From positions 248,001 through 312,000 of the forward strand of contig CATOSZ010000005.1 of the NCBI GenBank assembly GCA_951812805.1: 64,000 nt of DNA, written 5' to 3'. Position numbers and translations under genes: made by a program. The notes beneath the pieces are model-generated. The model saw only the letters and a list, made by a program, of their open reading frames with translations, was not told the origin of the DNA and did no database searches. Positions 46,724-55,989 of the stretch are shown here, piece after piece. Source of the DNA: an uncultured Alphaproteobacteria bacterium (GTDB lineage Bacteria; Pseudomonadota; Alphaproteobacteria; GCA-2731375). The first letter of the stretch is position 1; every line of letters starts with the position of its first letter.

Positions 46724-48802
46724 TCAGGCGGCCCGTGCCGCATCGGCTTGATGGTCGGGCCAGTCGAGACGGAAGGTGGCGCCACGACCCTCCCGACGCA
46801 GCAACTCGATCGAGCCGCCCTCGAATTCGATCATCTTCCGCACCAAGGCCAGGCCCATGCCGCTCCCCTCGACCTTGTCGCGTGATTTCAGGGTTTCGAA
46901 GAGCTGGAAGATCTTGTCCTCGTAGCCAGGCGGAATGCCGGGCCCGTCGTCGGAAACCTCGAAGCGGAGCACCCCGCCCTCGCGCCCGCCGCGCACGGTG
47001 ATCTCACCTCGGTCCCCGTCGTGGTGCTTGACCGCGTTCATCAAGAGGTTGCGGAAGACCAACTCGACGGCCGCGCGCGAGGCGTGGATCGCGGGCAAGT
47101 CGCCCTCGACGACGATAGTGAAGCGATCATTCGGGACGTAGAGGTCGGCCAGCATCTCGATCGCCTCGTTGGCATCGACATCCTCGCGGCGGTCTTCCAT
47201 GCGGCCAATGCGCGAGTATTCGAGCAGATCGGCGAGAAGCCTCTCGAGCCGCGTGATCCGGCCACGCAGCAGCGTCAGGTCGGAACGCGACTCGTCGGGC
47301 AGCAGATGTCCCGCATCCTCCTCGATGAAACCGGCGAGCTGGTCGATACCACGCAGCGGCGCCTTCAGGTCATGCGAGGCGACATAGGCGAATTCGTCGA
47401 GCTCGCGGTTGCTCCGCTCCAAATCCTCGGCGTGTGCCTCGAGCTGCCGTTGGGTTTCCAGACGCTCGGAAAGGTCGACCAGGGCGGCCAGCATCATCGG
47501 GCCCTCGTCCGTATCGATTGGCATGAGAGCGATCTCCACCGGAACGGCGCGACCCTCCGCGTCGATCGCATGCACGTCGCGATTGGCGCCGATGGCGCGC
47601 ACACCCGAGTGCTCACCCTCGACGCTCCGGCGAAGTTCCGGGTGGCGAGGGCGCACATGATCGGGCACCAAGTCGTCCACCGACATCTCCAGCAGCCGCT
47701 CGCCGCCATAGCCCAGAAGGTCCTTCGCCTGCTGATTGGCGAGCTTGATCATGCCGTCGCGCGCGACCAGCAGCATGGCGTTCGGCGCGTCGGTGAAGAT
47801 GCGGCTGAAGCGGGCCTCGGCCCGTTTCCTCTGGTCCAACTCGGCCTGCAGACGACGGCCGACCATCCAGATCGAGGCTGTGGCCGCAAGAGCGAGGAAG
47901 CCGCCGAAGGCGATCAGGACATATTTGATCGTCGCGATGCGGCCGAGGACCTCCGCGCGATCGATCTTGGCGACCAGGCCCCAGCCGAGTTCGGGAATAT
48001 GGCGCGTCACCGCGATGACCGGCGTCCCGTCGTAGTCTGCCGCACCGTCACGCAGAACGACGTTCTCGCCATTAAGAGCATGGATCATCGGCGTGCCATG
48101 TCCTTTACTCGTGGCCAGCGTGCGGGCCGCCGCTTCGGACATTTGCCGGATTCCGGTGACGAAACGGGCGTGCCCCTCCGCATCGCGCATGCCGAGCACG
48201 ACCTCGCCGGTCCCGCCGAAACCGCCCCGGCCGATCTCGTCGGCGATGGCCGTCAGTTTGATGTCGGCGAACAGCCAGCCGATGGCGGCGCCATCGAGGT
48301 GCAGCTGCGCGCGACCCAGCAGGTCCACGGACCCGTCCGCCAGCCAGGCCTCGAATCGAGGGGCCCTGCCCTCCGGAAGTACATCCGCCGGCGGGAGACT
48401 CGGCGAATTGGCGGCACGTTCGGCCGCCCCGTGCTCCGCTGCGGTCACCCGGTTGCCGGCCGTGTCGACGACGGTCAGCGAAACGAAACTGTCGCTCGAG
48501 GCGAGCGCGTCGGCGAGAATGCGGCGGGCGAACCGGCGATCCCCATCGTGCTCACCAAACCGGCCGGCCGCGACCAGGCGGCGCAGCTTCGTCCGGCTTT
48601 TGACCAGATTGACGTTCTCGCCATAGAGATGAAGCATCCGGCTCAGCTGCGAGGCGTGCGCATCGGCAACCGCCGTCAGCAGTTCGACCTCGGACTCGAT
48701 AATGGTCTCTTCAGCCGTGAACACGCTGAACGTCGTAAGCGCCGCAAAACCGCCGAACGTCAGGGCGAGCATGATGACAAAGGGCTTGGTCAATCGGAAC
48801 AC
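46724..48802 (-). CDS. membrane-bound PAS sensor histidine kinase
   Basis: 692 aa. Membrane spans at about residues 7-28 and 290-315 enclose a periplasmic double-Cache-like sensor (about 30-285). A PAS domain follows (about 330-450, FTDAPNAMLLVARDGMIKLA), a coiled segment, HisKA with the phospho-His in YVASHDLKAPLRGI (about 490) and HATPase_c with the N box FRNLLMNAVKHHD, G1 DDGPGIPPG, FQLFETL and G2 GSGMGLALVRK. Signal unknown. Co-transcribed with the single-domain regulator downstream; divergent from the CoA-transferase gene by 188 bp. Confidence 0.93.
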   Translation of the reverse strand: MFRLTKPFVIMLALTFGGFAALTTFSVFTAEETIIESEVELLTAVADAHASQLSRMLHLYGENVNLVKSRTKLRRLVAAGRFGEHDGDRRFARRILADALASSDSFVSLTVVDTAGNRVTAAEHGAAERAANSPSLPPADVLPEGRAPRFEAWLADGSVDLLGRAQLHLDGAAIGWLFADIKLTAIADEIGRGGFGGTGEVVLGMRDAEGHARFVTGIRQMSEAAARTLATSKGHGTPMIHALNGENVVLRDGAADYDGTPVIAVTRHIPELGWGLVAKIDRAEVLGRIATIKYVLIAFGGFLALAATASIWMVGRRLQAELDQRKRAEARFSRIFTDAPNAMLLVARDGMIKLANQQAKDLLGYGGERLLEMSVDDLVPDHVRPRHPELRRSVEGEHSGVRAIGANRDVHAIDAEGRAVPVEIALMPIDTDEGPMMLAALVDLSERLETQRQLEAHAEDLERSNRELDEFAYVASHDLKAPLRGIDQLAGFIEEDAGHLLPDESRSDLTLLRGRITRLERLLADLLEYSRIGRMEDRREDVDANEAIEMLADLYVPNDRFTIVVEGDLPAIHASRAAVELVFRNLLMNAVKHHDGDRGEITVRGGREGGVLRFEVSDDGPGIPPGYEDKIFQLFETLKSRDKVEGSGMGLALVRKMIEFEGGSIELLRREGRGATFRLDWPDHQADAARAA

Positions 48803-48990
48803 GGCGTTTGGCCCCCTCCCTGTCGTTGTCCGGCGTGGTCTCTAACCTCGAGGACCTGCGGGCTTTGGCGAGCATCGCGCCATCGTAATTAACATAGGGT
48901 TTACGTCGCCGAGTCCCGTCGCCTTGCGGCCCGGACGGCCATGGTCGAGACTGCGCGCCCCGCCTCGTCGAAACTCCGGGAGACCACCCT

Positions 48991-50178
48991 ATGGCCCTCA
49001 GCGGCATTCGCGTCGTCGACCTGACCCGCATCCTCGCCGGGCCGTTCTGCACCATGCTGCTGGCGGACATGGGCGCGGACGTGATCAAGATCGAAAGTCC
49101 CGGCGGCGGCGATCCGGTGCGCAACCAGGGGGCGATGAAGCATGGCGTCAGCTGGTACTTCGCCCAGTTCAACCGCAACAAACGCTCCCTCACCCTCGAC
49201 CTGCGCAGCGCCGAGGGCAAGGCCGTGCTCGCCGACCTGATCCGCGGTGCCGATGTCCTGGTCGAAAACTACCGCCCGGGAGTGCTCGACGAGATGGGCT
49301 TCGACCAGGCGCGGCGGGACGCCCTGAACCCGAACCTGGTGACCACCAGCGTCAACGGGTTCGGATCCACCGGTCCCTATGCGCAACGCCCCGCCTTCGA
49401 CTTCATCGCCCAGGCGATGAGCGGTTTCATGGCCGTGAACGGGCGGGAGGGAGAGCCGCCGATGCGGGCGGCCCCGCCCTTGAGCGATCTGGTCGCGGGC
49501 CTTTACGCCGCCTTCGGCACGGTCTGCGCGCTGATGGCGCGCGGCCGCCTGGCCGACGGCGCGGCGGGGCAACGGGTCGAGGCGAGCTTGAACAACGGCC
49601 TCGTCAGCCTGATGGCCTATCTCTCGGCCGAATGCCTGGCAGGCGGCACCGACCCGAAGCGGACCGGCAACGACCATCCGATCATGTCGCCCTACGGCCT
49701 CTACCGTGCCGCCGACGGCGAGATCGCGGTCGCCGCCAGCCACGACGGCATCGTCGAGCGCTTTCTCGGCGCCATCGACCTGCTGGAGCTGCTGGAACGC
49801 CCGGAATACGCCACCAACGCCGACCGGTTCGAGAACCGCGCCGGCATCGACGCGGAGATCGAGGCCCGGATCGGCCTGGATACGGTCGAGGCCTGGATCG
49901 AGCGGCTGAACGGCGCCGGCGTGCCCTGTGGCCGCGTCCAGCCCTTGACCGAGGTGTTCGAGGATCCACAGATCCAAGCCCAGGAAATGGTGCTGGAGAT
50001 CGATCATCCCGGGCGCGGGCCGGTCAAGGTCACCGGGTTTCCGGTCAAACTCGACGGCACGCCCTGCCAGGTCCGCCTGCCGGCGCCCGAACTCGGCGGC
50101 CATACGGGCGAGGTGCTGGGCGAACTCGGCTATGATGCCCCGCGCATCGACGCACTTCGTGCCCGCGGCGTCGTCTGA
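48991..50178 (+). CDS. CaiB/BaiF family III CoA-transferase
   Basis: 395 aa. The N-terminal opening [37 protein letters not shown], then [20 protein letters not shown] and the catalytic Asp region [15 protein letters not shown] (about residue 168) match the formyl-CoA transferase class, which moves CoA between carboxylic acids. The donor and acceptor are unknown. Followed after 17 bp by an HCCA-isomerase-like gene on the same strand, so both may belong to an aromatic or carboxylate pathway. Confidence 0.92.
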   Translation: MALSGIRVVDLTRILAGPFCTMLLADMGADVIKIESPGGGDPVRNQGAMKHGVSWYFAQFNRNKRSLTLDLRSAEGKAVLADLIRGADVLVENYRPGVLDEMGFDQARRDALNPNLVTTSVNGFGSTGPYAQRPAFDFIAQAMSGFMAVNGREGEPPMRAAPPLSDLVAGLYAAFGTVCALMARGRLADGAAGQRVEASLNNGLVSLMAYLSAECLAGGTDPKRTGNDHPIMSPYGLYRAADGEIAVAASHDGIVERFLGAIDLLELLERPEYATNADRFENRAGIDAEIEARIGLDTVEAWIERLNGAGVPCGRVQPLTEVFEDPQIQAQEMVLEIDHPGRGPVKVTGFPVKLDGTPCQVRLPAPELGGHTGEVLGELGYDAPRIDALRARGVV

Positions 50179-50195
50179 AGGGAAGGCCGACACCC

Positions 50196-50834
50196 GTGAC
50201 CCTCTCCATCCCGCTCTATACCGACTACAAAAGCCCCTACGCCTACCTGGTCAAGGACCTCGCCTACGAGTTGGAAGACACGCGGGACGTCGAGATCGAC
50301 TGGCGTCCCTACACCCTCGACATACCGGACTATCTCGGCAGCGCCGAGCTGAACGCCCAGGGCGATGTCGTGGCGGAAACCCGGACCGCGCACCAATGGC
50401 GCCGGGTGCGCTATTCCTACATGGACGTGCGCCGCTATGCGAACCTGCGCGGCCTGACGATCCGCGGTACGCGGAAGATCTGGGATTCGTCCCTCGCCGC
50501 CATCGGGCTGCTCTGGGCCAAACAGGGCGGGCGCGAGGTGACGCGGCGCTATCACGACATCACCTTCGAGCGGTTCTGGCGGCGCGAGCTCGATATCGAA
50601 GACGTCACCGTTGTCGCCGCGGTCCTGGAGGAAGCGGGTGCTGCGACGAACGGTTTTGCGGACTGGGCCGGGAGCGCGGGCGCGGAGCGCCATGCAACGA
50701 TCCGCGCCGAGGCCGAAGCGGCGGGAATCTTCGGCGTGCCGACCTTCGTCGTCGAGGACGAAATCTTCTGGGGGCGGGAACATTTGGAGCTGATCGGCGC
50801 CCGCCTCGACGATCTCGGCCACACCGCCGGTTGA
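50196..50834 (+). CDS. DsbA-fold protein, 2-hydroxychromene-2-carboxylate isomerase-like
   Basis: 212 aa starting with GTG 50196 ([20 protein letters not shown]). The catalytic Ser of the family (SPYAY) stands where DsbA has CxxC; the cis-Pro loop is [20 protein letters not shown]. Enzymes of this kind use glutathione in naphthalene-type degradation, but many homologues have other roles. Downstream of the CoA-transferase in one operon. Confidence 0.85.
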   Translation: MTLSIPLYTDYKSPYAYLVKDLAYELEDTRDVEIDWRPYTLDIPDYLGSAELNAQGDVVAETRTAHQWRRVRYSYMDVRRYANLRGLTIRGTRKIWDSSLAAIGLLWAKQGGREVTRRYHDITFERFWRRELDIEDVTVVAAVLEEAGAATNGFADWAGSAGAERHATIRAEAEAAGIFGVPTFVVEDEIFWGREHLELIGARLDDLGHTAG

Positions 50835-50846
50835 GCGTCGCCGGAC

Positions 50847-50875
50847 TTCACAAGCCCGGAAAGGCGCGCTATAAA
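50847..50875 (+). promoter_or_regulatory. promoter of rpsU
   Basis: TTCACA (50847-50852), a 17-bp spacer, and TATAAA (50870-50875), about 45 bp before the rpsU start. A good match to a housekeeping promoter. Confidence 0.6.
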
Positions 50876-50887
50876 ACGCCGCCTCGC

Positions 50888-50908
50888 CGGCACCCATGGG
50901 GGGTGCCG
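50888..50908 (+). promoter_or_regulatory. hairpin in the rpsU leader
   Basis: CGGCACCC (50888-50895) and GGGTGCCG (50901-50908) form an 8-bp perfect stem with a 5-nt loop. It falls between the predicted transcription start (about 50882) and the rpsU start at 50921, so it would be in the mRNA leader. No U-tract follows, so it is not a simple terminator. Confidence 0.5.
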
Positions 50909-50920
50909 AGACTTGAAAAG

Positions 50921-51145
50921 ATGGGGAGCGGTACCCTGGTCTACGTATCCGTACGCGACAACAATGTCGATCAGGCCCTGCGCGCGCTGAAGAAGAAGAT
51001 GCAGCGCGAGGGAATGTTCCGTGAGATGAAGCTCCGGAACTACTACGAAAAGCCCTCCGAAAAGCGGGCGCGCGAGAAGGGCGAGGCGGTGCGTCGCGCC
51101 CGCAAGCTAGCGCGCAAGCGGGCCCAGCGCGAAGGCCTGATCTGA
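50921..51145 (+). CDS. rpsU: 30S ribosomal protein S21
   Basis: 74 aa as called. The conserved core [40 protein letters not shown] and the basic tail [17 protein letters not shown] identify S21, needed for translation initiation on the small subunit. ATG 50921 adds about six residues (MGSGTLVY) to the usual M-x-V-x-VRDNN opening; GGGGAG at 50922-50927 might instead be the ribosome site for a later non-ATG start, so the exact N-terminus is open. Own promoter and terminator. Confidence 0.92.
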   Translation: MGSGTLVYVSVRDNNVDQALRALKKKMQREGMFREMKLRNYYEKPSEKRAREKGEAVRRARKLARKRAQREGLI

Positions 51146-51149
51146 TCCC

Positions 51150-51170
51150 GGCCGCGCGTTCGGCGCGGCC
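51150..51170 (+). terminator. terminator after rpsU
   Basis: GGCCGCGC (51150-51157), loop GTTCG, GCGCGGCC (51163-51170), then TTCGATC. Perfect 8-bp stem located 4 bp after the stop. Confidence 0.65.
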
Positions 51171-51235
51171 TTCGATCCCCAAAACGCCACCCACGCTCGC
51201 CGGACGAGCCACGGGTACGTTCGTCTTCGTGCCGT

Positions 51236-52744
51236 CTATCCCCTCGGCCGTTTTAGCAGGAAGACCAACGGCATCGCCGCCAGCGCGACGATCGCGAGAA
51301 AGACGAAATCGTTCAGGAACGCGATGGTCAGCGCCTCGCTATTGACCAGATTGCGCAGGGCCAGCAGGCCACTCACCTCGTCGACATTAAAGATCGTCGA
51401 CTGGCCGGCCCGGGCCAAATTCTCATTGAAAATATGCACATGCGCCCGCAACTCGATGTAATTGATCTGCGTTGAGCGGACCAGCAACGCGACGATCACC
51501 GAGGTGCCCATGGAGGCGCCGATCGCGCGCATCAGGCTGAACAGTGCCGCCCCCTCGACCCGCAGCTGGGTCGGCAGGGTCGAGAAGGTCACCGTCGTCA
51601 GCACCACCCACATCATGCCCATGCCGAAGCCGTTGACGACGGTGAGGCCGACCACCTCGTTCATCGAGACGTCCGAGTTCCACCCCGTCATCCACAGGTT
51701 GGACAAGCCGACGCAGGCGAGGCTGATCAGGATCAGCTGGCGTGGCGGTACCCGGTCGGTCAGGAAGCCGCTCGCCATCATCGCCACGAAAGTCCCGATG
51801 CCACGGGCCGAGATCACCCAACCGGCGGACAGCACGGGATAGCCCTGCACGTTCTGCAGGAAGAGCGGCAGGACGAACAGGCTGGAGAACACCGCGATGC
51901 CGAAGACGAAGATTAACATCAGACCGATGACGAAGTTGCGGTCGCGGAAGACGGAGAGATTGATATAAGGCTCCTTCGCCGTCAGACAGTGGACGACGAA
52001 GATATGGAAGGCGATCACCGCTACCGCCGCTTCGACGACGATTTCGGTCGATTCGAACCAGTTCTCCCCCTGTCCCCGGTCCAGCATCATCTGCAGGGAA
52101 CAGACCGCGACGATGAGCGCGATGACGCCGATCCAGTCGAGGGATCGCGGTGAAGGCGGCTGCCGGGGCAGCGTGAGCATGATCGCCACATAGGCGGCCA
52201 AGCCTATCGGAATATTGATCATGAAGAGATAACGCCAGCCGTAGAACTCGGTCAGCAGCGCGCCCACCGTCGGCCCCAGGACCGGGCCGAGGATCATGCC
52301 CATCGACCAGATGCTCATGGCGAAGCCGTGGCTCTCACGCGGGTAGGTATCCAGCATGATGGTCTGGCTGATCGGCATCAGCGGAGCCGAGACGAAGCCT
52401 TGCAGGGCCCGGAACAGCACCAGCCATTGCAGGCTCGGCGCGCCGACGCAAAGCGCCGAAGTGACGATGAAGCCGAGGATCGAGGCCATGAAGACAAAGC
52501 GCCGGCCGAAGCGCTGGCTGAGCCAGCCGGTCAGGATGGTGCCGACTGCCGTCGCCACGACGAAAGCGGTGATGATCCAGCCGACCTGGTCCGGCGTCGC
52601 GGAAAGATTGCCCTGGATCGCGGGCAGGGCGACATAGGCCGTGCTCATATTCAGGGAGTGCAGCAGCGAGGCCATCAACACCGGCACGGTGATGGCGATA
52701 CGCTGGGCGCGGGTAAACGGTCCGGTCGCCGAAATCGTCTTCAT
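51236..52744 (-). CDS. DHA2 family MFS drug:proton antiporter (EmrB-like)
   Basis: 502 aa with 14 predicted spans. MSTAYVALPAIQGNLSATPD, QVGWIITAFVVATAVGTILT, GWLSQRFGRRFVFM and the motif C GMILGPVLGPTVGALLTE are characteristic. Exports hydrophobic drugs or fatty acids, usually with an EmrA membrane fusion protein, which is not encoded nearby. Divergent neighbours: none; it follows the TRAP permease genes on the same strand after 94 bp. Ends RRPRG-type basic tail. Confidence 0.9.
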   Translation of the reverse strand: MKTISATGPFTRAQRIAITVPVLMASLLHSLNMSTAYVALPAIQGNLSATPDQVGWIITAFVVATAVGTILTGWLSQRFGRRFVFMASILGFIVTSALCVGAPSLQWLVLFRALQGFVSAPLMPISQTIMLDTYPRESHGFAMSIWSMGMILGPVLGPTVGALLTEFYGWRYLFMINIPIGLAAYVAIMLTLPRQPPSPRSLDWIGVIALIVAVCSLQMMLDRGQGENWFESTEIVVEAAVAVIAFHIFVVHCLTAKEPYINLSVFRDRNFVIGLMLIFVFGIAVFSSLFVLPLFLQNVQGYPVLSAGWVISARGIGTFVAMMASGFLTDRVPPRQLILISLACVGLSNLWMTGWNSDVSMNEVVGLTVVNGFGMGMMWVVLTTVTFSTLPTQLRVEGAALFSLMRAIGASMGTSVIVALLVRSTQINYIELRAHVHIFNENLARAGQSTIFNVDEVSGLLALRNLVNSEALTIAFLNDFVFLAIVALAAMPLVFLLKRPRG

Positions 52745-52838
52745 CTGTCTCCGGATCCGTCGCCGCCGCTGGCCGCACCGCCCCCACGGCGGGGAGCTAT
52801 AGCACGAGCCGGCCGCCGGAGCATGGGCGCAGGCGGCC

Positions 52839-54119
52839 TCAGAAGACGGAGGTCACCAGCAGCCCCGGCAGCCAGAGGGCGAGAATGGGGAAGAACAGCA
52901 CCAGGACCAGGACGCAGACGTCGGTGAACAGGAAGGGCGAGGCGCCCTGGATGACGCGCACCAACGGGACGCCGGTGGTGCCGGAGACGGCGAACAGGTT
53001 GAGGCCGACGGGGGGAATGATGGCGCCGCACTCGACCGCCAACGCCACGAGAATGCCGAGATGGATCGGATCGATGCCGACGGCGCTGGCGACGGGGAAG
53101 AAGATCGGCACCGTCAGCACCAGGATGGCGACGCCGGTGAGGAACATCGACAACACCAGCAGCACCGCCAGCGTGCACAGCAGGAACACGAAGGGCGAGA
53201 GGTCCTGGGCGATCACCCATTCGGCGATATCCTGCGGCCAGCCCTTGTTCGCCAGCAGGAACTGGAAGACGCCGACGCAGCCGACGAGGAAGAAGATCAC
53301 CGAGGAGAGATTGATCGCGCGGCGCGTGATCGGCATCAGGTCCTTGAGGAAGCCCTTGAAGTTGGAAAGCAGGCCATACAGCATCGCATAGGCGCAGGAG
53401 GCGGCGCCGGCCTCCGTCGGCGTGAAGAAGCCGCCGTAGAGGCCGCCGAGGATGATCACCGGCATCAGGAGGGCCGGCCAGGCCTCCAGCGTCGCCGCGC
53501 CGAGGAACTTCCAACTGAAGGTGCCGGACGGCAACTTCAGCCAGACCGCGGCGACGATCAGCACGATGGCGTCGCTGATCGCCAGCAGCACGCCCGGCAC
53601 GAAGCCGGCGAAGAACAGCTCGACGATCGATTCCTCGGTCAACACGCCGAACAGGATCAGCGTGATGGAGGGCGGAATGAGAATGGCGATACCGCCGCCC
53701 GACGCGATAACACCCGCCGCCAGCCAGGTCGGATAGCCGCGCTTGATCATCTCCGGGAAGGCGATCACCCCCATCGCCGCCGCCATCGCGGTGGAGGAGC
53801 CGGAAATCGCGCCGAACAGTACCGCGGCGATCAGCGTCGCGAAGCCGAAGCCGCCCGGCACCCAGCCGACCAGCGCGTCGGCGAACTTGAACAGCTTGCC
53901 GATCAGTCCCGTCCGTTCCATCAGGAAGCCGGCGTAGATGAAGAACGGGATCGCCATCAGCGTGTACTTCGAAACGAAGCTGAAGAAGGCGTTGAAAATC
54001 GTGCTCGGCCCCAGCATGGGGTCGAACAGCATGAAGATCAACGAGGAACCGGCGAGCGCGATGCCGATCGGCAGGCCGATCGCCAGCAGGATGATCGAGA
54101 GCGGGCCGAGAAATATCAC
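52839..54119 (-). CDS. TRAP transporter large permease (DctM-like)
   Basis: 426 aa, twelve spans. MIFLGPLSIILLAIGLPIGI is the typical opening; ERTGLIGKLFKFADALVGWV, GAISGSSTAMAAAMGVIAFP and TPTEAGAASCAYAMLYGLLS are conserved in DctM. Uses the sodium gradient to import organic acids. The partner small subunit gene precedes it by 12 bp. No periplasmic binding protein gene (DctP) is in the window, so substrate cannot be guessed. Confidence 0.93.
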   Translation of the reverse strand: MIFLGPLSIILLAIGLPIGIALAGSSLIFMLFDPMLGPSTIFNAFFSFVSKYTLMAIPFFIYAGFLMERTGLIGKLFKFADALVGWVPGGFGFATLIAAVLFGAISGSSTAMAAAMGVIAFPEMIKRGYPTWLAAGVIASGGGIAILIPPSITLILFGVLTEESIVELFFAGFVPGVLLAISDAIVLIVAAVWLKLPSGTFSWKFLGAATLEAWPALLMPVIILGGLYGGFFTPTEAGAASCAYAMLYGLLSNFKGFLKDLMPITRRAINLSSVIFFLVGCVGVFQFLLANKGWPQDIAEWVIAQDLSPFVFLLCTLAVLLVLSMFLTGVAILVLTVPIFFPVASAVGIDPIHLGILVALAVECGAIIPPVGLNLFAVSGTTGVPLVRVIQGASPFLFTDVCVLVLVLFFPILALWLPGLLVTSVF

Positions 54120-54131
54120 TGTTTCCGGCCC

Positions 54132-54677
54132 CTAGACCTCGAGGCCTTCTTCGCTGTCGGCCCAGGGAAAGACATCCTTGCCCCGCAACGACTGGATATC
54201 CTGATAGAGCTGGAACAACAGCGTGACGATCAGCAACGCGAGCGAGAGCAGCAGTGCCGCCTGAAATGGCCAGAACGGCAGGATCATGCTCTGCGTCAGA
54301 CGGCCGAGTTCGTAGTTGCGCGCTACCGCCGGCACGCCCCACCAGGTGAGCGCACCGGCGAAACCGAGCGCCAGGGTGGTGTTCACCAGGCGCAGAACTT
54401 GAATGGCCCGGTGATGGCCGCGGTTGGCCAGCCACTCGTTCAACGCCGTCACCGCCAGGTGGCTGCGCCGCAGCTGCGTTACCACGAAGAACAGGAACAC
54501 GGCGGAGACCATGGTGTAGGTCACCGCATCCTGGCCCCAGTGAAAGGTCCTATCGAGCAGGTAACGGCGCACGATTTCCACGATCGCCAGGCCCGTGGCC
54601 CCCAGCATCAGCGCGGCCGCGAGATAGCCGACGACCTGGTCCATGATCCAGGTCCAGACCCGAAAGGCCTTGTCCAT
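54132..54677 (-). CDS. TRAP transporter small permease (DctQ-like)
   Basis: 181 aa with four membrane spans. ATG 54677 (MDKAFRVWTWIMDQVVGYLA) is used since the upstream open frame is low-complexity Arg-rich. Contains IVEIVRRYLLDRTFHWGQDA and QLRRSHLAVTALNEWLANRG, family features. Works with the DctM-like gene 12 bp downstream. The upstream neighbour is an unrelated membrane protein gene, so the cluster lacks its receptor. Confidence 0.88.
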   Translation of the reverse strand: MDKAFRVWTWIMDQVVGYLAAALMLGATGLAIVEIVRRYLLDRTFHWGQDAVTYTMVSAVFLFFVVTQLRRSHLAVTALNEWLANRGHHRAIQVLRLVNTTLALGFAGALTWWGVPAVARNYELGRLTQSMILPFWPFQAALLLSLALLIVTLLFQLYQDIQSLRGKDVFPWADSEEGLEV

Positions 54678-54727
54678 GCCGTACCACCCCTCCCCGCACA
54701 GCCCGCACGGCCGGCGCCGGAGCGACC

Positions 54728-55933
54728 CTAACACCCGGTGCCGACAGGCGCCATAACGGGCAGCTCGAAGGCGGATTCGTAGTCGAGGCCCGGCATCTCG
54801 GCCCGGACGCGCAATTCCCAATAGATGCCCTCGACACCGCCGAGGGTCGCCGCCGGTTGGTCCTCGGGCGGCGTAAAGGCGACCGGGACCAGCACGCGGT
54901 CATGCCGGGCGGAATGCTTGCCCATGCTGCGGGCTTCCCCGCGCCAGAGCACGTCGGCCCGTCGCCGGCTGCGCCTCTCGCTGCCGACGCCCCGGGTTTC
55001 CTCCCAGCGGTGCACGCAGCGCAATTCCACGGTGAAGCCGTCCCGGGGCGAGGCGGACTTGGCGATCCCACTCTCGATCTCGGCCTCGAAGGGCTGGCCG
55101 AGATAGAGCGGCGTCCCCGCCAGCACGCAGTGGCTGGCCGCGTACTTGCGGCGATGCAACCAGGTGCGAACGGCGAAACCGACGATGGCGAGGGCGACCA
55201 CGCCGGCGATGGGTGCGACGATCCAGGCGACATCGCCCCAGATCAGCGCCGCCCCGAACGCCGCCGCGGCGAAGACGACCCAGAGGGCCGCGCCGACATA
55301 GATCAATCCGCCCTGGCGCTGGTCCATCGCTTCGACGCGGCCGGCGACCCAGTCGGGCCGCTCCGCCCGCCGTGCCTCGAGCCACGCGGCCCGCGCTGCG
55401 TCGATCTCCGCCGCATCGGCGTCCTCGTCGACATGGATGACGGTGCCGCCGCGCCGGGTTCCCGTACGCCCATCGTAGGTTCGGATGTCGGCCTCGTGCG
55501 CCTGGACGAAGACCGCCTTCTTGCCCGCGGGCGTGGCGAAGAGTTTGCGGGCGAACCATCCCGCGGCCAGAAAGACGGCGCCGAAACCCATGAGCGCGAA
55601 GCCGGCGGGATCGTCGATGACCAACACGATGCCACCCACGACCATCGCGCCGCCCGCGGCCATGAAGACCCAAGAGAACACAACCGGCATTTCCGGCCCG
55701 TCGCCGCCCGCCAACTTGTTCGCACCGAAACGGAACAGCAGGCCGATGGCGAAGAACACGCCGGTGATCACGACGATGGTGAAATCGAAGCCCTCGTCGC
55801 TCGTCAACATGGCGATCGTGCCGGCGACGAGGACGAACAGGGCGAAGCCGCAGATCCCGTTGCCGATCCATCGGATCGGGCCCGCGTAGTCCGCGAGGGA
55901 CGTCAGCGGCCCCTCGCCCCCCTTCCTGTCCAT
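54728..55933 (-). CDS. multi-span membrane protein of unknown function
   Basis: 401 aa, ATG 55933 (MDRKGGEGPLTSLADYAGPI). Four N-terminal spans (about 23-45, 50-68, 80-104, 108-126) then a soluble linker with DEDADAAEIDAARAAW, two more spans (about 205-255) and a C-terminal soluble domain of about 145 residues that looks beta-rich (CVLAGTPLYLGQPFEAEIES, VPVAFTPPEDQPAATLGGV), perhaps DUF3592-like. Not confidently assigned. The third IS481-type copy lies 56 bp upstream of the start and points into it. Confidence 0.65.
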   Translation of the reverse strand: MDRKGGEGPLTSLADYAGPIRWIGNGICGFALFVLVAGTIAMLTSDEGFDFTIVVITGVFFAIGLLFRFGANKLAGGDGPEMPVVFSWVFMAAGGAMVVGGIVLVIDDPAGFALMGFGAVFLAAGWFARKLFATPAGKKAVFVQAHEADIRTYDGRTGTRRGGTVIHVDEDADAAEIDAARAAWLEARRAERPDWVAGRVEAMDQRQGGLIYVGAALWVVFAAAAFGAALIWGDVAWIVAPIAGVVALAIVGFAVRTWLHRRKYAASHCVLAGTPLYLGQPFEAEIESGIAKSASPRDGFTVELRCVHRWEETRGVGSERRSRRRADVLWRGEARSMGKHSARHDRVLVPVAFTPPEDQPAATLGGVEGIYWELRVRAEMPGLDYESAFELPVMAPVGTGC

Positions 55934-55989
55934 GACGCGTGCCTCCCCGAGGGGAACTTTAACCACCACGCGGGGGATGTACCAGGCGG

